Assembly: GCF_013520865.1 (NCBI RefSeq)
Contig: NZ_JACDXJ010000001.1
Coordinates: 2,037,001-2,101,000, forward strand
Source of the DNA: Microvirga mediterraneensis
GTDB lineage: Bacteria > Pseudomonadota > Alphaproteobacteria > Rhizobiales > Beijerinckiaceae
Direction: 5' to 3'
DNA: 64,000 nt
The notes under the pieces were generated by a model, which saw only the letters and a program-made list of their open reading frames with translations, searched no databases and was not told where the DNA came from. Below, piece by piece: positions 1-7,838 of this stretch (position 1 is the stretch's first letter; each line of letters begins with the position of its first letter). Position numbers and translations under genes: made by a program.

Positions 1-241
1 CGGCCGGATCGACCGCTTTGCCTATCTTCCGTTCGGGGCCGGGCCCCGGGTCTGCATCGGGGCGAGCTTCTCCCTTCAGGAGGCCGTGATCGTCTTGGCG
101 ACCATCGCCCGCTCCGTGCGGCTCGATCTCGTGGAAGGGCACGCGGTCGCGCCCGTGCAGCGGATCACCCTGCGGCCGCAGGGCGGCCTGCCCATGCGCC
201 TGACGCAACGCGCTCCGAAGGGGGCGTTGGCGACGGCGTGA
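1..241 (+). CDS. Cytochrome P450, C-terminal fragment (cut by window edge)
   Basis: The reading frame is open from base 2 and ends at TGA 239-241. It contains the P450 heme-binding signature FGAGPRVCIG, whose Cys is the axial thiolate ligand of the heme, about 18 residues into the fragment. The remaining residues match the usual short C-terminal part of a P450, a heme monooxygenase. Only about 79 residues are inside the window, so the subfamily and substrate cannot be told. The next gene, sspB, points the other way and ends 13 bases further on. Confidence 0.85.
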   Translation, partial: GRIDRFAYLPFGAGPRVCIGASFSLQEAVIVLATIARSVRLDLVEGHAVAPVQRITLRPQGGLPMRLTQRAPKGALATA

Positions 242-254
242 AAGAGGGAAGGGC

Positions 255-869
255 TCAGTTCTTCTTGCGGAACGCGTCGAGGCTGACGACCTCGGCGCTG
301 CCGGCAGCGCCTTCGGCCGCATCGGCCTTGTCGTCCTCCGCCGGCTCCTCCGTCTCGGCCTTGGCCGCCGGAGCCTTCTCGGGAGCGGACTTCCGCTCCG
401 GGACGGGCTGGGGCTTGCGGGGCTGCTTCAGCTCGACGGGTTCCGAGGCGTTGCCGCGGATCGGCTGGGGCGCCGGAGGAGCCTCCTCGTCCGCGTCCTC
501 CTCACCCTCGTCCTGGCTGTCGAACTTCAGGCCGAACTGGACGGAGGGGTCGAAGAAGCCGGTCAATGCATCGAAGGGGATGAGCAGCCGCTCGGGAATC
601 CCCGAGAAGGACAGCCCGACCTCGAAGGTATGCTCGGTGACGTTGAGGTCCCAGAACTGGTGCTGGAGGACGATGGTCATCTCCTGCGGGTATTTTTCGC
701 GCAGGCGGTTCGAGAGGCGAACACCGGGAAAATCCGTCTGGAAGGAGATGTAGAAATGGTGCTCGCCCGGCAGCCCGTCCTTGCAATCGATCAGCACCTT
801 GCGCACGACGCCCTTGAGCGCGTCCTGCACCAGAAGATCGTAACGGATCAGGTCTTTACCACCGGCCAT
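255..869 (-). CDS. sspB: SspB, ClpXP adaptor for ssrA-tagged proteins (alphaproteobacterial type)
   Basis: SspB binds the ssrA degradation tag and tethers the substrate to the ClpX unfoldase. The 204-residue protein has the folded SspB domain at about residues 5-130 (YDLLVQDALKGVVRKVL near the start, then HHFYISFQT and LQHQFWDL). An acidic, Pro/Ala-rich and probably disordered linker follows, then a conserved C-terminal tail ending VVSLDAFRKK, the position of the ClpX-docking peptide in this family. The start has AAGGG upstream. It lies about 20 bases downstream of ssrA on the same strand, so tag RNA and tag reader may share a transcript. That coupling is an inference; the identity is firm. 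Confidence 0.93.
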   Translation of the reverse strand: MAGGKDLIRYDLLVQDALKGVVRKVLIDCKDGLPGEHHFYISFQTDFPGVRLSNRLREKYPQEMTIVLQHQFWDLNVTEHTFEVGLSFSGIPERLLIPFDALTGFFDPSVQFGLKFDSQDEGEEDADEEAPPAPQPIRGNASEPVELKQPRKPQPVPERKSAPEKAPAAKAETEEPAEDDKADAAEGAAGSAEVVSLDAFRKKN

Positions 870-888
870 AAGCGAGCCCTTGCAGAAA

Positions 889-1210
889 CAAAAGTGGAGG
901 CTTCTGTTGCCAGGTGCCTCCGGACCCCGCCTTACGGTGCTACCCGCAAGGGCTTTGATTCGGCTTTAGGGACCGCTTACGCAGCCACTGCAACCGGAGC
1001 ATAGTTGTCGTTGGCAACTATAGATTCGGCCCGATAACGGCGGAACCATGCCGAGCGAAAGTCCACCCTTTACGCCCTCGTCGATCCTATTTCGCCCCCG
1101 CCAAAACCCAAGCGTAGCTTGGGTTTTGGTGGAGGCGCCGGGTACCGCCCCCGGGTCCGATGGGTTTATTCCGATAGCCGTTTATCGCCATAGTCGATCT
1201 TGCGACCGAC
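889..1210 (-). ncRNA. ssrA: tmRNA, circularly permuted two-piece form (alpha-tmRNA)
   Basis: Read on the minus strand, the acceptor piece comes first and ends in GGCGCCTCCACCA (1127-1139), a tRNA-like 3' end with T-arm sequence GGGGGCGGTACCCGG before it. A short hairpin (AAAACCCAAGC/GCTTGGGTTTT, 1103-1127) is the spacer that would be removed. The coding piece starts near 1098 with GGGGGCGAAATAGGATCGAC, as in other tmRNAs. It encodes the tag ANDNYAPVAVAA followed by TAA (tag codons within 976-1018). The coding piece ends in a GGAGGC/GCCTCC hairpin (896-921) followed by a T-rich run. The permuted order is known for alphaproteobacterial tmRNA. Exact processed ends are inferred; the 5' end is set from the candidate promoter. 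Confidence 0.93.
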
Positions 1211-1216
1211 ATGGCC

Positions 1217-1245
1217 AATATAGGTGGCGCGGACGGATTTTGGAA
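1217..1245 (-). promoter_or_regulatory. Candidate promoter of ssrA
   Basis: On the minus strand a -35-like TTCCAA (1240-1245) and a -10-like TATATT (1217-1222) are separated by 17 bases. This places a transcript start near 1210, just before the acceptor piece of tmRNA. The -10 matches the consensus at five of six positions and the -35 at three of six. It is a by-eye call. Confidence 0.4.
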
Positions 1246-1403
1246 GGGCGGAGGCCGTCCGGATTCCCATGAAAAAGGCCCGGCGTCCGTCTTATCGCCC
1301 TGTTCCGATGTGACTTTCGAGCGGTTAACCGATTCACAGGAATGGAGAAGTCGCGACTCGGCTCATCGGGGCGGCTGCCCTATGATGAGGTCAGGAGCAC
1401 CGC

Positions 1404-2198
1404 ATGCAAGCTTATCACGATCTGATCCGCCGCATCATGGATGAGGGCGTCCGCAAGGACGACCGGACGGGGACCGGGACGATCTCCGTCTTCGGTCACC
1501 AGATGCGCTTCGATCTCAGCCAGGGCTTTCCGCTCGTCACCACGAAGAAGCTGCACCTGCGCTCCATCGTCCACGAGCTTCTGTGGTTCCTGAAGGGCGA
1601 CACCAACATCCGCTATCTCAAGGAGAACGGCGTTTCGATCTGGGACGAGTGGGCCGACGAGAACGGCGACCTCGGCCCCGTCTATGGCAAGCAGTGGCGG
1701 TCCTGGGAAAAGCCCGACGGCGGCACCGTGGACCAGATCCGCTGGGTGCTCGACGAGATCCGCCGCAACCCGGACAGCCGCCGCCTGATTGTCTCCGCCT
1801 GGAACCCGGCCGATCTCGACAGGATGGCGCTCGCGCCCTGCCACTGCCTGTTTCAGTTCTACGTGGCCGAAGGGCGGCTCTCCTGCCAGCTCTACCAGCG
1901 CTCGGCGGACGTTTTTCTCGGCGTTCCGTTCAACATCGCGTCCTATGCGCTGCTCACGCACATGATGGCGCAGGCGACCGGGCTGCAGCCGGGCGACTTC
2001 GTCCATTCCTTCGGGGATGCGCACCTCTACCTCAACCACCTGGAGCAGGCGCGCCTTCAGCTGTCGCGCGAGCCGCGCCCGCTGCCGAAGCTGCGGCTCA
2101 ATCCGGCGGTGCGCTCGCTCTTCGATTTCACCTACGACGACATCGCCATCGAAGATTACGATCCGCATCCGGCCATCAAGGCGCCCGTCGCGGTCTGA
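1404..2198 (+). CDS. thyA: Thymidylate synthase ThyA
   Basis: Methylates dUMP to dTMP using methylene-tetrahydrofolate and yields dihydrofolate. The 264-residue length equals that of the E. coli enzyme. The active-site motif PCHCLFQF places the catalytic Cys at residue 146, the same number as in E. coli. Other family blocks are present: [20 protein letters not shown] at the N-terminus, [13 protein letters not shown], and the dUMP-binding [25 protein letters not shown] ribosome site precedes the ATG. The dihydrofolate it makes is recycled by folA about 0.8 kb downstream on the same strand. Confidence 0.97.
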   Translation: MQAYHDLIRRIMDEGVRKDDRTGTGTISVFGHQMRFDLSQGFPLVTTKKLHLRSIVHELLWFLKGDTNIRYLKENGVSIWDEWADENGDLGPVYGKQWRSWEKPDGGTVDQIRWVLDEIRRNPDSRRLIVSAWNPADLDRMALAPCHCLFQFYVAEGRLSCQLYQRSADVFLGVPFNIASYALLTHMMAQATGLQPGDFVHSFGDAHLYLNHLEQARLQLSREPRPLPKLRLNPAVRSLFDFTYDDIAIEDYDPHPAIKAPVAV

Positions 2199-2204
2199 CG
2201 CGGG

Positions 2205-2510
2205 ATGAACAGGCGCGAAGCCATCGAAAGTGCCGTCCGCGTTCTGGCCCCGCGCATCCCGCGGCATGAATTCGAGGCGGTGACCGATCATGCCCTCGGC
2301 AGCCGTGGCCTGCACACCGCCTCGCCCGAGACCGCCGCCTGGCTGTCCCTCACGGCGTATATCCGGCACCGGCTGACGGATTACGACGATCTGCTGAATG
2401 ACGGCTACGACATGGAGAGCGCCCGCTTCTTCGTCCTCGACGACATGAATGGGATTCTCGAGGAATGGGGCTCGCCGCGACGGGTCCAGGCCGAAGACGA
2501 GCCTGAATAG
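2205..2510 (+). CDS. Small DUF2293-like protein of unknown function
   Basis: A 101-residue soluble protein. Its central part, TAYIRHRLTDYDDLLNDGYD followed by ESARFFVLDDMNGILEEWG, resembles DUF2293, a short domain of unknown function with a conserved I-R-H-x-x-T-D-Y-D-x-L-L core. It starts 7 bases after thyA and is very probably co-transcribed with it. No signal peptide, membrane segment or catalytic motif is visible. The family assignment is from memory of the motif. Confidence 0.7.
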   Translation: MNRREAIESAVRVLAPRIPRHEFEAVTDHALGSRGLHTASPETAAWLSLTAYIRHRLTDYDDLLNDGYDMESARFFVLDDMNGILEEWGSPRRVQAEDEPE

Positions 2511-2547
2511 GCTCGACAGCAGGGCTTACATCCGACACAAAAGCCGT

Positions 2548-3030
2548 ATGAATCTTGTCATCCGCAAAGCCGAAGAGCGCGACGCTTCGGTGATCTTCAG
2601 CTTCATCCGCGAACTCGCCGAGTACGAGCGGCTGGCCCATGAGGTCGATGCCACCGAGCACGATATCGCCAAGGCGCTTTTCGGCGAGAACCCGCGGGTG
2701 TTCGCGGATATCGCCGAATGGGACGGTGAGCCCGTCGGCTTCGCTCTCTGGTTCTACAACTTCTCGACCTTCCGCGGGCGGCATGGGATCTACCTGGAAG
2801 ACCTTTTCGTCACGCCTGCTTTCCGGTCCAAGGGGATCGGTAAAGCCCTGCTGAGGCACCTCGCCCGCCGCTGCCTCGACGAGGGCCTGACCCGCCTCGA
2901 ATGGTGGGTGCTCGACTGGAACGAACCGGCCCTCGGTGTCTACCGCTCCATCGGCGCCATCCCGATGGACGAATGGACGGTGCAAAGGATGACGGGCGCC
3001 GCTCTGGAACAACTGGCGGAGGAGCCATGA
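2548..3030 (+). CDS. GNAT-family N-acetyltransferase (diamine acetyltransferase-like)
   Basis: A 160-residue GNAT acetyltransferase. The acetyl-CoA binding motif A is visible as LFVTPAFRSKGIGKALL (V-x-x-x-x-R-x-x-G-x-G/A). The early FIRELAEYERL block and the later LEWWVLDWNEPALGVYRSIGA are typical of the spermidine/spermine or thialysine acetyltransferase-like branch. The frame is open further upstream, but the ATG at 2548 begins the conserved MNLVIRKAEERDA and gives the usual family length. Its stop overlaps the folA start (ATGA), indicating translational coupling. The substrate is not known. Confidence 0.85.
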   Translation: MNLVIRKAEERDASVIFSFIRELAEYERLAHEVDATEHDIAKALFGENPRVFADIAEWDGEPVGFALWFYNFSTFRGRHGIYLEDLFVTPAFRSKGIGKALLRHLARRCLDEGLTRLEWWVLDWNEPALGVYRSIGAIPMDEWTVQRMTGAALEQLAEEP

Positions 3031-3539
3031 CCCTACCCCTCATCCTCGTCGTCGCGGTCGCCGAGAACGGCGTCATCGGCCGTGACAACCAGCTGCTTTG
3101 GCGCCTCAAGACCGATCTCGGGCGCTTCCGCAGGCTGACCATGGGCAAGCCGATGATCATGGGTCGCAAGACCTTTCAGTCCATTGGCAAGCCCCTGCCG
3201 GGACGGGAGACGGTCGTGCTGACCCGCGATTCCGGCTTTGCGGCCGAGGGTGTGCACGTGGTCCATACCTGGGACGAGGCGGTCGCCAAGGGGGAGGAGC
3301 TTGCCGGCCGGATAGGAGCCGCTTCCGTTGCCGTCGCAGGCGGGGCGGAAATCTATGCCCTGGCGCTGCCGCATGTCCAAAGCATCTTTATGACGAAGGT
3401 TCAGGTTGCCCCGGAGGGCGATGCGGTCTTTCCTGATTTCGACCGGTCACAGTTTCGTGAGACAAAGCGGGAGGATCATTCCAAAGGGCCCGATGACGAG
3501 CATCCGTTTACCTTTATTGATCTCGAAAGGCGCCCCTGA
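3027..3539 (+). CDS. folA: Dihydrofolate reductase
   Basis: Reduces dihydrofolate to tetrahydrofolate with NADPH. The 170-residue protein has the family blocks in order: VAVAENGVIGRDNQLLWRLK with the substrate-side loop, then PMIMGRKTFQSIGKPLPGR for NADPH, and VAGGAEIYALALP. The acidic active-site residue is the Asp in TDLGRF, just after the LLWRLK segment. The ATG overlaps the previous stop by ATGA. Pairing with thyA in the same gene string makes a compact thymidylate-folate cycle. An identity other than chromosomal FolA is unlikely. Confidence 0.96.
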   Translation: MTLPLILVVAVAENGVIGRDNQLLWRLKTDLGRFRRLTMGKPMIMGRKTFQSIGKPLPGRETVVLTRDSGFAAEGVHVVHTWDEAVAKGEELAGRIGAASVAVAGGAEIYALALPHVQSIFMTKVQVAPEGDAVFPDFDRSQFRETKREDHSKGPDDEHPFTFIDLERRP

Positions 3540-3674
3540 CCTTGTTCACGGTTGACGAAGGCTCGCACAATCCCCAAGTCGCAGGCTTGACAGGCGGAAG
3601 AGACAACACCCACAACCGTCTGATCTCTCTACGGCCGTCCGGGCCGATTATGAAAAAGCGAGGAACGGCGTCTA

Positions 3675-4820
3675 ATGCCTTGGAGTAACCAAAGCGGCGG
3701 CGGTGGCCCCTGGGGTCAGCGTGGCGGATCGGGAGGCGGCAAGAGCCCATGGGGCTCCGGTGGCCCACAGGGCAACGGAAATCCCCCCGACCTTGAAGAT
3801 ATCCTGCGCCGCAGCCAGGATCGCCTGAAGGATTTCATTCCCGGCGGTTCCATGGGAGGCAGAGGGCTCATCATCCTCGTCCTGGGCGTCATTGCCGTCT
3901 GGCTTCTGACCGGCTTCTACACGGTGCGGCCCAACGAGGTCGGCATCAACATGATCTTCGGCAAGTATACCGGGACCGCCGGCGAAGGCCTGCGCTACAA
4001 CCTGCCTTACCCGATCGGCCGGGTGATGAAGCCCAACGTCACCGCTCAGCAACGGGTCGAGGTCGGCTATCGTTCCACGCCGACGGGGCAGGGGCGTGCC
4101 CGCGACGTGCTCGAGGAAAGCCTGATGCTGACCGCCGACGAGAACATCGTCGACATCGATTTCGATGCGGTCTGGCAGATCAATCCCGCCCGTCCGCAGG
4201 ATTACGTCTTCAATCTCCAGAACCCCGAAGGCACCATCAAGTCCGTGGCCGAAAGCGCCATGCGCGAGGTGATCGGCCGCCGCAACATCCAGGCGATCCT
4301 GACGACCGAACAGGCCAGCATCGCCCAGGAAGTGCGCCAGATCATGCAGGAAGCCCTGGACGCCTACGGCGCTGGCGTCCTGATCAACGTGGTCCAGCTC
4401 CAGGCGGCCCAGCCTCCCGCCGATGTCCGCCAGGCCTTCTTCGACGTGAACGCCGCCCAGCAGGATGCGGTCCGCGTCCAGAACGAGGCCGGCGCCTTCG
4501 CCAGCCGCGTCGTTCCGGAAGCCCGAGGCGAGGCGGCCCGCACGGTGCAGCAGGCCGAGGCCTATCGCGAGCAGTCGGTCGCCGACGCGACCGGTCAGGC
4601 GGCCCGCTTCCGCCAGGTCTATGAGGAATACCGCAAGGCTCCGGCCATCAGCCGCGAGCGCATCTTCCTCGAGACGATGGAGCGCGTCTACGGCGGCGTC
4701 GACAAGATCATCGTCGACCAGAACGGCCAGGGTGTCGTGCCCTTCCTGCCACTCACCCAGCAAACCCAGCGCCCGCAGCCGCAGGGCAATGCCGCGAACC
4801 CGCAGGGAGCTACGCGATGA
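3675..4820 (+). CDS. hflK: HflK, FtsH protease modulator (SPFH family)
   Basis: With HflC it forms the large periplasmic-facing membrane complex that surrounds and restrains the FtsH protease. The 381-residue protein has a Gly/Trp/Ser-rich cytosolic N-terminus (residues 1-40), one membrane helix (about 64-80, GLIILVLGVIAVWLLTGFYT), then the SPFH/band 7 domain. An Ala/Glu/Gln-rich coiled-coil segment follows, and a Gln/Pro-rich tail. It starts 135 bases after folA, so it may have its own promoter. It overlaps hflC by 4 bases (ATGA). Confidence 0.95.
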   Translation: MPWSNQSGGGGPWGQRGGSGGGKSPWGSGGPQGNGNPPDLEDILRRSQDRLKDFIPGGSMGGRGLIILVLGVIAVWLLTGFYTVRPNEVGINMIFGKYTGTAGEGLRYNLPYPIGRVMKPNVTAQQRVEVGYRSTPTGQGRARDVLEESLMLTADENIVDIDFDAVWQINPARPQDYVFNLQNPEGTIKSVAESAMREVIGRRNIQAILTTEQASIAQEVRQIMQEALDAYGAGVLINVVQLQAAQPPADVRQAFFDVNAAQQDAVRVQNEAGAFASRVVPEARGEAARTVQQAEAYREQSVADATGQAARFRQVYEEYRKAPAISRERIFLETMERVYGGVDKIIVDQNGQGVVPFLPLTQQTQRPQPQGNAANPQGATR

Positions 4821-5752
4821 ACGGTTCGACTCTTCGCACGGGCCTCCTGATCCTCGTCGGTCTGGTCGCCATCGTGCTCTACAGCTCGGTCTTCATCGTC
4901 CAGCAGACCCAGTATGCCCTGGTGCTGCGCTTCGGTGCCGTCCAATCCGCCATCTCGGAGCCCGGCCTGAAGTTCAAGATGCCGCTGGTCGACACCGTGA
5001 CCTACTTCGAGAAGCGCGTGCTCGACCTCGACCTGCCGGTTCAGACCCTTCTGTCCGCGGACCGGCAGAACCTGGAGGTCGATGCCTTCACCCGCTATCG
5101 GATCATCGATCCGCTGCGCTTCTATCAGGCGGTCGGCAACATCGCGCTGGCCAACCAGCGCCTGCAGAGCTTCACGAACTCGGTCATGCGTAACACGCTG
5201 GCCAGCGCGTCCCGCGATGCCATCGTCCGCACCGAGCGCGCGGATCTGATGAACCGCATCCAGGCCGACGTGAACCGGCAGGCGGCGAGCCTGGGCATCG
5301 AGATGATCGACGTGCGCCTCACCCGCGTCGACCTGCCCGCGGCGAACAGCCAGGCGGTCTACCAGCGCATGCGCACCGAGCGTGAGCGCGAGGCGGCGGA
5401 TCTCCGCGCCAACGGTCAGCAGCAGGCGCAGACCATCCGGGCCAAGGCAGAGCGCGAGGCCACGATCATCCGGGCCGAGGCCAATCAGCGGGCCGAGGAA
5501 CTGCGCGGTCAGGGGGATGCTGACCGGAACCGCATTCTCGCCGAGGCCTTCGGGCAGGATCCGGAATTCTTCGCCTTCTACCGCTCGATGCAGGCTTACG
5601 AATCCGGCCTCAAGGGGGGCGATACCCGCCTCGTGCTGAGCCCGGATTCCGATTTCTTCCGCTATTTCAATGATCCGACGGGTCAAAGAAACCGTGGAAC
5701 GGCTCCCGCCCAACCTGCTCCAGCGCCGGCTCAACCGGCTCCAGCCCAATAA
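4817..5752 (+). CDS. hflC: HflC, FtsH protease modulator (SPFH family)
   Basis: Partner of HflK in the FtsH-holding complex. The 311-residue protein has an N-terminal membrane helix (GLLILVGLVAIVLYSSVFIV), then the SPFH domain beginning QTQYALVLRFG. A long charged coiled coil rich in ERERE, QQQAQ and AEREAT follows. The C-terminal block DPEFFAFYRSMQAYE is characteristic of HflC. The last residues are a Pro/Ala/Gln repeat tail. The start overlaps the hflK stop, and a small DUF2065 gene follows at once, as is common in alphaproteobacteria. Confidence 0.95.
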   Translation: MNGSTLRTGLLILVGLVAIVLYSSVFIVQQTQYALVLRFGAVQSAISEPGLKFKMPLVDTVTYFEKRVLDLDLPVQTLLSADRQNLEVDAFTRYRIIDPLRFYQAVGNIALANQRLQSFTNSVMRNTLASASRDAIVRTERADLMNRIQADVNRQAASLGIEMIDVRLTRVDLPAANSQAVYQRMRTEREREAADLRANGQQQAQTIRAKAEREATIIRAEANQRAEELRGQGDADRNRILAEAFGQDPEFFAFYRSMQAYESGLKGGDTRLVLSPDSDFFRYFNDPTGQRNRGTAPAQPAPAPAQPAPAQ

Positions 5753-5759
5753 GCGCCTG

Positions 5760-5951
5760 ATGTTGGATTTGATTGCAGCCCTCGGCCTCGCTCTCGCGGT
5801 CGAGGGCATTTTGTTTGCCGCCTTCCCGGACGGCATGCGCCGGGCCATGTACGAGGCGGCCCACAGCCCGAGCGATCAGATGAGGATCGTCGGGATCATC
5901 TCCGCGCTGATCGGAGTTGGCGTGATCTGGCTGGTGCGGCACTTCGGCTGA
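5760..5951 (+). CDS. Small DUF2065 membrane protein
   Basis: A 63-residue protein with two predicted membrane helices: LIAALGLALAVEGILFAAF and IVGIISALIGVGVIWLVRHF. It ends with the family's WLVR-type terminus. The frame is open back into hflC (possible start 5670), but the ATG at 5760 lies 7 bases after the hflC stop and gives the normal DUF2065 length. DUF2065 genes commonly sit between hflC and a DegP-type protease gene, as here. The function is unknown; a role with HflKC/FtsH is an inference from position. Confidence 0.8.
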   Translation: MLDLIAALGLALAVEGILFAAFPDGMRRAMYEAAHSPSDQMRIVGIISALIGVGVIWLVRHFG

Positions 5952-6141
5952 CACCGTCTCGTGCGGCCTTCCGGATCCGACCGGACGCTGCTCTCTTCAA
6001 GCCATGGCGGGGCGGCCTGGATCCCAAGAGTGCGATCCACTTTTGGGTCCGATGCTCTCCGCCAAGCTTCCGCCGCAATATCCGCTTGAATGGCGCGGCC
6101 AGATACCAATCTATATGCGTATTCTCCGAGAGAGGTTTTCG

Positions 6142-7662
6142 ATGAACACAGCCACGAATGCGCTGGAGCCTTCCAAGACGGCGCTGCCCCAGCGTCCCCT
6201 GCGCCGCCGGCTGGCCGCGTCCTGCTTCGCGGTCTTCACAATCGTCGCAACAGCCGCCGTGCCGCTGCCGGTCCTGGCCCGTTCCACGCCCGAATCCTTC
6301 GCCGATCTGGCCGCGGAGGTCACACCGGCCGTGGTCAACATTTCGGCCTCGACGACCGTCGAGGCCCGCAACCGAACCCTGCCTCAGCTGCCGCCGGGCA
6401 CTCCGTTCGAGGACCTGTTCGAGGAGTTCTTCAACCGTCGCGGCCAGGGTGGCGGCGGCGGAGATAGCGCGCCTTCGCGGCCGCGCAGCTCGAACTCTCT
6501 CGGCTCCGGTTTCGTGATCGATCCGTCGGGTATCGTAGTGACGAACAACCACGTGATCGGCGACGCCAACGACATCAGCGTGATCTTCCCTGACGGCACG
6601 CGCCTGAAGGCCGAGATCGTCGGCAAGGATTCGAAGGTCGATCTGGCCGTCCTGAAGGTGAAGTCCGACAAGCCGCTCAAGGCGGTGAAGTTCGGCGATT
6701 CCGAGTCCATCCGCCCCGGCGACTGGGTGATGGCCATCGGCAATCCCTTCGGCCTCGGCGGCTCGGTGACGGCCGGTATCGTGTCGGCCCGCGGCCGCAA
6801 TATCGAGTCCGGTCCCTACGACAACTACATCCAGACCGACGCCTCCATCAACAAGGGCAATTCCGGCGGGCCGTTGTTCAACATGAACGGCGAGGTCATC
6901 GGCATCAACACCGCCATCCTGTCGCCCACGGGCGGCTCGGTCGGCATCGGCTTCGCGGTTCCGGCTTCCACGGCCGTCCCGGTCATCGACCAGCTGCGTC
7001 AGTTCGGTGAGACCCGCCGCGGATGGCTCGGCGTGCGCATCCAGAACGTGGATGACGCGACAGCGGAGGCCTTGAACCTCGGCACGGCGCGCGGCGCCCT
7101 GATCGCCGGCATCGACGACAAGGGCCCGGCCAAGCCGGCCGGCCTCGAAGTCGGAGACGTGATCGTTCGATTCGACGGCAAGGAGGTCAAGGATTCCCGC
7201 GACCTGCCGCGTATCGTGGCTTCGTCACCCGTCGGCAAGGCCGTCGACGTGGCCATCGTCCGCAAGGGACAGGAGATGACCAAGCAGGTGACCCTGGGCC
7301 GCCTCGAGGATACCGAGAAGCAGGCCAGCCTGCAGCAGCCTTCGACCGAAACACCGACGGCAACCCGTCAGGCCCTCGGCCTCAACATGTCCGGCATGAC
7401 GGACGAGCTGCGTCGGCGCTTCAGCCTGAAGGACGACTTGAAGGGCGTGGTCATCACCCGGGTGGACCCGAACTCGAACGCCTCCGACAAGCGCATCCAG
7501 GCCGGCGAGGTGATCGTCGAGGTCAACCAGGAGCCGGTGACGAGCCCGGCGGACGTGACCAAGAAGATCGACGATCTCAAGTCGCAGGGCCGCAAGTCCG
7601 CCCTGCTGCTGGTGGCAAACGCCCAGGGCGAGGTGCGCTTCGTCGCCCTCTCGATCGAGTGA
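6142..7662 (+). CDS. degP: Do/DegP-family periplasmic serine protease
   Basis: An envelope protease/chaperone that degrades misfolded periplasmic proteins. The 506-residue protein begins with a signal peptide (RRRLAASCFAVFTIVATAA ending VLARS). The trypsin-like triad is His137 (TNNHVIG), Asp167 (DLAVLKV) and Ser241 (GNSGGPLF). Two PDZ domains follow, at about residues 300-390 and 410-500. A glycine-rich loop precedes the protease core. The ATG at 6142 has GAGAGAGG upstream and is the start that gives a proper signal peptide. A CTTGAA...CTATAT arrangement at 6085-6116 could be a heat-shock promoter, but the spacing is long. Confidence 0.95.
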   Translation: MNTATNALEPSKTALPQRPLRRRLAASCFAVFTIVATAAVPLPVLARSTPESFADLAAEVTPAVVNISASTTVEARNRTLPQLPPGTPFEDLFEEFFNRRGQGGGGGDSAPSRPRSSNSLGSGFVIDPSGIVVTNNHVIGDANDISVIFPDGTRLKAEIVGKDSKVDLAVLKVKSDKPLKAVKFGDSESIRPGDWVMAIGNPFGLGGSVTAGIVSARGRNIESGPYDNYIQTDASINKGNSGGPLFNMNGEVIGINTAILSPTGGSVGIGFAVPASTAVPVIDQLRQFGETRRGWLGVRIQNVDDATAEALNLGTARGALIAGIDDKGPAKPAGLEVGDVIVRFDGKEVKDSRDLPRIVASSPVGKAVDVAIVRKGQEMTKQVTLGRLEDTEKQASLQQPSTETPTATRQALGLNMSGMTDELRRRFSLKDDLKGVVITRVDPNSNASDKRIQAGEVIVEVNQEPVTSPADVTKKIDDLKSQGRKSALLLVANAQGEVRFVALSIE

Positions 7663-7684
7663 GTCACCCATATGGTTGGCGAGA

Positions 7685-7710
7685 GGGCGGTCCTTCGGGC
7701 CGCCCTTTTC
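7685..7710 (+). terminator. Rho-independent terminator after degP
   Basis: GGGCGG-tccttcggg-CCGCCC (7685-7705) is followed by TTTTC. It sits 22 bases after the degP stop and separates degP from acsA. Confidence 0.85.
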
Positions 7711-7838
7711 ATTTCTGCGTAACGTTCGTTATTAAGAACAATACGGTTGACATAAAGACCTGATCTGGAGGATTGAGGACCTGCACCCTCACGAAGCGGG
7801 GTTCCGATGGGGCCTCGCCCCTAAGATCACAGAGCATC

